Source: Bacillota bacterium (GTDB taxonomy: Bacteria; Bacillota; Clostridia; Oscillospirales; Acutalibacteraceae). Taken from it: a DNA stretch of 25,881 nucleotides. The stretch covers positions 1-25,881 of the forward strand of contig JAEXDU010000121.1 in NCBI GenBank assembly GCA_023401495.1, given 5' to 3'. Each line of letters starts with the position of its first letter. The stretch's first letter is position 1. The translations under genes and the position numbers were made by a program. This document shows positions 22,446-25,881 of the stretch, one piece after another. The notes beneath the pieces were generated by a model, which saw nothing but the letters and a program-made list of their open reading frames with translations, made no database searches and was not told the DNA's origin.

Positions 22446-23143
22446 TGCACACCCCTCCTGCTCCCCAGCCTGCCGCGCAGCAGAAGAAACACCGCAGTGA
22501 TGGAGAGCATGGCCGGAATCACGAACCCGGAGGGACCAAACGCCAGCAGGCAGATCACCGAAATCACGATGCCCAGAATGGACGCAGTATGATCGGTCTC
22601 AACTTTCCAGCGATCGAGAAAAATCACCGTGAATAAGGCCGTCATGACGAAATCGATGCCCTCCGATGGGATGTGCCAGATCGACCCGAACACCGAGCCG
22701 ACAACACTGCCAAGCACCCAGTACAGCTGATCGAGCAGGGCAATGTAAAGCAGCAGCCGCTTTCTATCCGGCCCGGGCGGCTCCTTCAGCGCGCAGAACA
22801 GCGAGAAGGTCTCATCCGTCAGGGAAAAGATCATGTACGGCTTTTTGCGGCCAATCTCGCGGAACTCGTCCAGCATGGCGATTCCGTAAAACAGATGCCG
22901 CGCGTTGACCATCAGCGTCATGATCGCCGCGCCGATCAGCGAAGCCGCGCCCGCGAGCAGATCCACCGTGACAAACTGCATCGAACCCGCGTAAATAAAT
23001 ACGCTCATCAATAGGGCCCACGGCCAGCCGTAGCCCTTGCTTTCCAAAAACACCCCAAACGCAAAGCCCAGAAACAGGTAACCGGTCATAACCGGTATGG
23101 TATGTACAAATGCTTCGCGCAGAAGATGCCGCTTTTCTTTCAA
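22442..23143 (-). CDS. azlC: AzlC family branched-chain amino acid exporter subunit
   Basis: The large subunit, 233 residues, of an AzlCD (LIV-E type) exporter in the cytoplasmic membrane. The family landmarks are present: AFVHTIPVMTGYLFLGFAFG, the motif SVFIYAGSMQFV, NARHLFYG, and FSLTDETFSL. Five to six hydrophobic segments are visible. I chose the TTG at 23,141-23,143 because GGAGG lies seven bases upstream; the longer frame to 23,167 contains that ribosome-binding site as coding sequence. A strong promoter lies 70-100 bases upstream. It is first in the operon with azlD and cutC. No amino-acid-responsive leader (T-box or leader peptide) is evident in the ~60-base leader. Confidence 0.92.
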   Translation of the reverse strand: MKEKRHLLREAFVHTIPVMTGYLFLGFAFGVFLESKGYGWPWALLMSVFIYAGSMQFVTVDLLAGAASLIGAAIMTLMVNARHLFYGIAMLDEFREIGRKKPYMIFSLTDETFSLFCALKEPPGPDRKRLLLYIALLDQLYWVLGSVVGSVFGSIWHIPSEGIDFVMTALFTVIFLDRWKVETDHTASILGIVISVICLLAFGPSGFVIPAMLSITAVFLLLRGRLGSRRGVQ

Positions 23144-23211
23144 CCGTAACCCTCCAATATGCCCCAAAAGCGACTGTTACCCGCTTGATTCGTTCAGACA
23201 ATTTTTTGATA

Positions 23212-23241
23212 ATTATACCACAGAATGCAAAAAAATGACAA
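23212..23241 (-). promoter_or_regulatory. Promoter of azlC-azlD-cutC
   Basis: Minus-strand TTGTCA (23,236-23,241), an 18-base spacer and TATAAT (23,212-23,217) form a strong sigma-A promoter. Transcription would begin near 23,205, leaving a leader of about 60 bases. Confidence 0.8.
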
Positions 23242-23528
23242 GGCTGCCAGAGGGAACCCGAATCAATTTTCCATTAAAATCCTGCAAGGCAAATGCAATG
23301 CTTACAAATTGAAAAATTGCAATTACAATAAAAATAAAAGAACTCGCTGATGAAAAATTTGTTCCTGCGAAAATTTCTATGTAACTTTCTGCTCGCGGCA
23401 GGCTGAGCCTGCACGCACGTCGCGCAATAGCTCGAAGAAAAGCTTTCGCTTCGCGCTTCATTCGTCGCGCGTGCGCTGGTTGTTCTTACGCGGAAACAAC
23501 CTTCTATTAAATATTTTTTGTCTTTATA

Positions 23529-23592
23529 GGTTCCCCGTATGAATTCTGCTAACGCAGGCTTGCCCCTCGTGCCGGGGCGGGCTGATTGCCTG
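23529..23592 (-). repeat. GC-rich intergenic repeat, copy A
   Basis: A partial copy of a repeat built around a GCCCC/GGGGC hairpin and a CCCGCGCAAGCGG-like segment. It has the same orientation as copy B and opposite to copy C, and is the most diverged and shortest of the three. It lies in the 1.2-kb stretch without genes between azlC and the ribbon-helix-helix gene. Confidence 0.6.
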
Positions 23593-23635
23593 TTCCATAT
23601 GAACTTTTTACCCAAGGGTGAAGAACAAATTTTTA

Positions 23636-23724
23636 GCGGGTACCCCCGCATGGGATTTCCGCTTACGCGGGCCTGCCCCTCAGGCCGGGGCGGGCACTTA
23701 CTTTCGTGAAAGGACGAAAGTAAG
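23636..23724 (-). repeat. GC-rich intergenic repeat, copy B (inverted relative to C)
   Basis: About 65 bases match copy C in inverse orientation with roughly nine in ten bases identical by eye: a GCGGGTACCCCCGC edge, then GGATTTCCGCTT, and the CCCCT/GGGGC hairpin. Both copies are followed by an A/T-rich hairpin of the form CTTACTTTC/GAAAGTAAG. A further 9-bp stem, TTCCAAAGG/CCTTTGGAA, follows at about 23,734-23,754. The region resembles the complex intergenic repeats common in gut Oscillospiraceae. Confidence 0.7.
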
Positions 23725-24010
23725 CAAAGGCCTTCCAAAGGACACCTTTGGAATCCGTGTGGGAAACGACTCCTGACAGTGCGAACGAAAGCTGCCCGTA
23801 AGGCGCTCCAATGAAAATGCCCACTCTCCTGGCTGCTGCAAATCAAAAGCTTAGTGCTTTCGTCCGTCGGCGGGCATTTTCAGAGCGCTCTCGTTAGCTC
23901 GCAGAAGGGCTGCCTGACGGTAGTTTTGGTTTGCCGGTTTACAGATGGTGTTCTATCGCCCAGCGATTCCCTGTACCTTTTGTGCGCGCTAAAGCTTCTT
24001 CTGCACACGC

Positions 24011-24139
24011 TTCACACGCAGGCCGTGCCTGTGTGTGAAACAGAACCAGAGCGGGAGCCTCTCCCGGTTTCCAAAGGCAGCGCCTTTGGTCGTTGAGAGG
24101 GGGTTCCAAGGGGGAGAGAATCGAAACTCTCCCCTTTGG
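24011..24139 (+). repeat. Row of four hairpins next to repeat C
   Basis: Four stems follow one another: 24,011-24,039 (13 bp, loop CGT), 24,052-24,066 (CGGGAG/CTCCCG, loop CCT), 24,071-24,089 (CCAAAGGC/GCCTTTGG, loop AGC) and 24,106-24,139 (13 bp, 8-base loop). Gaps are 5 to 16 bases. No reading frame there is credible. Loops of three bases and near-perfect stems suggest selection for structure, either as a non-coding RNA or as a DNA hairpin element. Confidence 0.6.
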
Positions 24140-24149
24140 CGAATCTTTC

Positions 24150-24237
24150 TTTACTTTCTTTTCGTAAAGAAAGTAAATGCCCGCCCCGGCACGAGGGGCA
24201 AGCCCGCGCAAGCGGAATCCCACGCGGGGGTACCCGC
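24150..24237 (+). repeat. GC-rich intergenic repeat, copy C
   Basis: Begins with a 12-bp stem, TTTACTTTCTTT/AAAGAAAGTAAA (loop TCGT), followed by the shared GC-rich core with GCCCC/GGGGC and CCCGCG/CGCGGG pairings and ending GGTACCCGC. It is the inverse of copy B, so B and C bracket about 425 bases. From 24,238 to 24,403 I see no gene. Confidence 0.7.
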
Positions 24238-24403
24238 AGGCAAACTGCGCTTTCACGCACATTACAAAGAACCCCACAGAAAAAGAAGCCTCGTCTGCCC
24301 ACCTTGCTAAAGAACAAGCAACTCCCCTCCTCGGCATAAGGCCTTCCCTGCGCCAGCAGACAGACTGCGTTTGCATGCACATCATGAAAACAAAAAATTA
24401 TCA

Positions 24404-24432
24404 TTGACTTTTACTCCCCATTACTATACATA
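24404..24432 (+). promoter_or_regulatory. Promoter of the ribbon-helix-helix gene
   Basis: TTGACT (24,404-24,409), a 17-base spacer and TACATA (24,427-24,432). The -10 lies in a near-palindrome, ACTATACATAGT (24,423-24,434), which is a plausible operator for the ribbon-helix-helix product itself. Confidence 0.55.
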
Positions 24433-24466
24433 GTATTTGAGGCACATAAGTAAGGAGGTGTTTTCG

Positions 24467-24649
24467 CTGCCACCAAAGAAAAAGATAGGACGGCCGACCG
24501 ACAACCCGAAACGCCATGAAATCAAAGCCCGCATCGATGACGAGACCTATAGAATCCTCAACGATTATTGTGAAGAAAAAGGCACGTCAAAGGCGGAAGG
24601 AATTCGTGACGGTATCCGGAGGTTAGAGCCCGACATCACAAAAAAATGA
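24467..24649 (+). CDS. Ribbon-helix-helix (CopG-like) DNA-binding protein, apparent CTG start
   Basis: A 60-residue protein. A basic N-terminus (PPKKKIGRPTDNPKRHEI) leads into a ribbon-helix-helix motif: beta strand KARIDDETYRI, helices LNDYCEEKGTSK and AEGIRDGIRRLE. This is the typical form of small regulators on clostridial mobile elements, where homologues begin MPPKKK. Here that codon is CTG at 24,467-24,469, eight bases after a perfect AAGGAGG, so either CTG initiates or an ATG was lost. The only upstream in-frame alternative, TTG at 24,437, places the ribosome-binding site inside the gene. It probably represses its own promoter; the DUF6809 gene follows. Confidence 0.8.
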   Translation: MPPKKKIGRPTDNPKRHEIKARIDDETYRILNDYCEEKGTSKAEGIRDGIRRLEPDITKK

Positions 24650-24651
24650 AA

Positions 24652-24687
24652 GGGACGGTGTCGCCACAGCAAGCAACACACCGTCCC
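24652..24687. terminator. Perfect 10-bp hairpin after the ribbon-helix-helix gene
   Basis: GGGACGGTGT (24,652-24,661) pairs with ACACCGTCCC (24,678-24,687) around a 16-base loop, two bases after the stop codon. On the plus strand it is followed by CCCAAAA rather than T, and on the minus strand by TTTCATTTTTTT, so formally the T-run favours the minus direction although no gene is read that way. It may act as a mRNA 3' end or a bidirectional barrier. Confidence 0.5.
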
Positions 24688-24790
24688 CCCAAAACCAACA
24701 GATGCCCGAAAGCACATGCGGTGTAAATAGTATAGCATGCGCTGTCAGTCCTTTCAAGGCATCGTTGGAAACAAAGAAAGGATGAATTGT

Positions 24791-25090
24791 ATGACCAGCA
24801 TTTTAGAAGAATTCGCTTACGGCAACCTATCGCCGGAGGTATGCACGTTCCGCCACAATTCCGAATACGGAGAAGTTCTGCGGGTACTATCCCAAAATGA
24901 AGAGCGCCTTCTTGCAAGGCTGAACGAAGAGGACAAAAACATATTTGAAAACTACGTGGGTGCCCAAGGGGTGCTGAACAGGCTCACAGCGGTCGGCAAC
25001 CTGATTTACGGCTACCGGCTGGGCCTTACCATGACGGCTGAAGCCTTTGTCGGCATGGACGACTTCATTTTCGGCGAATCAAACAGCTAA
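24791..25090 (+). CDS. DUF6809 family protein
   Basis: A 99-residue protein with the family's N-terminal phrase (MTSILEEFAYGNLSPEVCTF) and a helical body (LRVLSQNEERLLARLNEEDK, then FENYVGAQGVLNRLTAVGNL) ending with an YGYRLGLTM segment. These proteins are common near clostridial integrative elements and ribbon-helix-helix genes; no function is known. Of several in-frame ATGs I chose 24,791 because AGGA lies eight bases upstream and the protein then begins as in the family. The A/T-rich stretch 24,710-24,735 (GTAAATAGTATAGCATGC) may hold a promoter. The family name is given from memory of the motif and is moderately sure. Confidence 0.75.
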   Translation: MTSILEEFAYGNLSPEVCTFRHNSEYGEVLRVLSQNEERLLARLNEEDKNIFENYVGAQGVLNRLTAVGNLIYGYRLGLTMTAEAFVGMDDFIFGESNS

Positions 25091-25118
25091 AAATTAAATC
25101 ATTTTCAGCAAAGAACAG

Positions 25119-25155
25119 AAAAAACCGGCGGTCAAAGAAAACTCTTTGACCGCCG
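25119..25155 (-). terminator. Terminator of yaaL-bofA
   Basis: CGGCGGTCAAAG (25,126-25,137) and its perfect 12-base complement (25,144-25,155) close a 6-base loop. On the minus strand the stem is followed by six T (25,119-25,124). It begins four bases after the bofA stop and lies between convergent genes, so it may also slow plus-strand transcription from the DUF6809 gene. Confidence 0.85.
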
Positions 25156-25159
25156 ATCC

Positions 25160-25423
25160 TCATTGAAAAATCAGATTCAGCAAAAGCAGCAGCGTGACCC
25201 CCGGTACCCCGCCTGCGGCGGAAACGCCGAGGCTGAGCAGACTGACCGGGATACTGACCCCGGTAAAAAATCCAGTCAGGTTGACCGCGGCCAGCGCGCC
25301 GACCCCGATAATAATACCGCCCGCCGCGCGCTGCATCGGGCGCTTTGAGCCCAGCAGCGCATGAAGCGCCGCGAGGAGCAAAAAGATCCCTATCGCAACC
25401 AGAATCGTCGTCATGCTTGGCAC
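25160..25423 (-). CDS. bofA: Pro-sigma-K processing inhibitor BofA family protein
   Basis: An 87-residue integral membrane protein. In Bacillus BofA holds the SpoIVFB protease inactive in the forespore outer membrane until late sporulation; in Clostridia the role is inferred. The sequence has an N-terminal helix (TTILVAIGIFLLLAALHALL), a central hydrophobic region (GGIIIGVGALAAVNL) and the family-defining C-terminus SAAGGVPGVTLLLLLNLIF. The GTG start is supported by AAAGGAGG seven bases upstream. It follows yaaL by 90 bases, the same order as in B. subtilis recR-yaaL-bofA, and is followed by a strong terminator. Confidence 0.9.
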   Translation of the reverse strand: MPSMTTILVAIGIFLLLAALHALLGSKRPMQRAAGGIIIGVGALAAVNLTGFFTGVSIPVSLLSLGVSAAGGVPGVTLLLLLNLIFQ

Positions 25424-25513
25424 CGGACCGCCTCCTTTTTCTTTGCATTCCTGCCTCCCGCCGGGCCAACGCCCCGCGGGAACAGCAAAACCGGGCGGCG
25501 GATTGCCGCCGGA

Positions 25514-25774
25514 TTACACCAGGTTTGAAAAAGGAGAAGCTGAAATTCCCTGCCGCTTTGCTTCCTGCAACAGATGGCGGTACCGTGCCATAAGCTCGAT
25601 TCGCTGATGGACGCAGGCGTCGATCAGGTCTTCGTTGCACTCCATCTGAAACCATCTTTCATTGCAGGCCATCAGCCTTGAAACTTCCCTCAACTCTTGC
25701 AAAGTTCCAGAATCCTGCTTTACCTCCTCCGCAGGCCTTACCGTCTGCTGGATCATCTTGAGTACAGTTTCCAT
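25514..25774 (-). CDS. yaaL: YaaL family protein (DUF2508)
   Basis: An 86-residue soluble, mainly helical protein. The stretch from LQELREVSRLMACNERWFQM through NEDLIDACVHQRIELMARYR HLL matches the YaaL/DUF2508 pattern (a pair of helices with conserved D-L-I-D and a Y-R-L-L-like end). The function is unknown, but the gene is regularly found between recR and bofA. The ATG at 25,772-25,774 has GGAG five bases upstream. The start codon and Shine-Dalgarno are enclosed by a 9-bp leader hairpin. Upstream, 25,812-25,881 shows no clear gene; recR would be expected beyond the window. Confidence 0.83.
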   Translation of the reverse strand: METVLKMIQQTVRPAEEVKQDSGTLQELREVSRLMACNERWFQMECNEDLIDACVHQRIELMARYRHLLQEAKRQGISASPFSNLV

Positions 25775-25811
25775 ATTAGCTCCGCCTTTCGGTTTATCAT
25801 ATGCTAATATG
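25772..25811 (-). promoter_or_regulatory. Leader hairpin enclosing the yaaL ribosome-binding site and start
   Basis: On the minus strand CATATTAGC (25,803-25,811) pairs perfectly with GCTAATATG (25,772-25,780), whose last three bases are the start codon. The 22-base loop holds the GGCGGAG Shine-Dalgarno and a small CC-GAAA-GG tetraloop hairpin. Formation of this stem should reduce translation. Confidence 0.5.
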
Positions 25812-25881
25812 TTGGACTTTTATACCCAATTTATACCGTTTCTCTGGAATTTATTTCTTGTCCCGCGGGCAGAAAATCGAT

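Noticed and set aside
23274..23846. 190-codon minus-strand frame
   Set aside because: It runs through repeat copies A and B; phrases like KCPPRPEGQARVSGNP are the translation of the GC-rich repeat, not a protein family.
23939..24385. 148-codon minus-strand and overlapping plus-strand frames near repeat C
   Set aside because: They translate the hairpin row and repeat C; several mutually overlapping frames, none with a start signal.

Overview
This window reads as a low-GC Gram-positive endospore former of the Clostridia, most likely an Oscillospiraceae/Ruminococcaceae-type organism with mid-50s GC. The support is a yaaL-bofA pair (sporulation neighbourhood of recR), a DUF4364 gene, AzlCD, strong Shine-Dalgarno sites, frequent TTG/GTG starts, and integrative-element relics of the type common in gut clostridia.

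Layout. (1) 1-10,150, minus strand: a type IV pilus operon read right to left. It runs from a promoter and structured leader to a giant 1562-aa prepilin with beta-helix-like GLUG repeats, a PilX-like protein, two small prepilins, PilB, PilT and PilC (cut by the window edge). The genes overlap or nearly abut. The leader holds a long paired domain and a terminator-like hairpin ahead of the first gene, so it may be a riboswitch or attenuator; I could not match it to a known class. (2) 10,360-12,375, minus: a two-gene rtcB-prfH operon (RNA ligase plus GGQ release-factor homologue), the architecture proposed to rescue and re-ligate ribosomes whose 16S decoding centre has been cut. It has a near-consensus promoter and a leader with a possible 10-codon peptide, an intrinsic terminator and a competing pairing. 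(3) 12,400-19,950: a decayed island. It holds the last ~75 codons of a WYL regulator, an unrecognised minus-strand ORF, a frameshifted replication-initiator-like HTH gene, an excisionase-like gene with a nonsense codon, and a broken mobile-element sigma factor. Inside it lies one intact cargo: response regulator, histidine kinase, ABC ATPase and two-module FtsX permease, resembling antimicrobial-peptide sensing and detoxification modules. (4) 19,913-21,378: tRNA-Thr(CGU), an XRE regulator with a palindrome over its promoter, and a DUF4364 gene whose terminator lies inside the antisense of cutC. (5) 21,338-23,241, minus: azlC-azlD-cutC operon. (6) 23,242-24,436: about 1.2 kb without a credible gene, filled with inverted copies of a GC-rich repeat and a row of hairpins. 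(7) 24,404-25,090: a ribbon-helix-helix protein with an apparent CTG start, then a DUF6809 protein. (8) 25,119-25,811, minus: yaaL-bofA, with the yaaL start codon paired into a leader hairpin.

The most interesting systems are the pilus leader with its giant modular prepilin, and the rtcB-prfH operon with an apparent transcription attenuator. All calls come from reading motifs and base pairing by eye; no database search or folding program was run.
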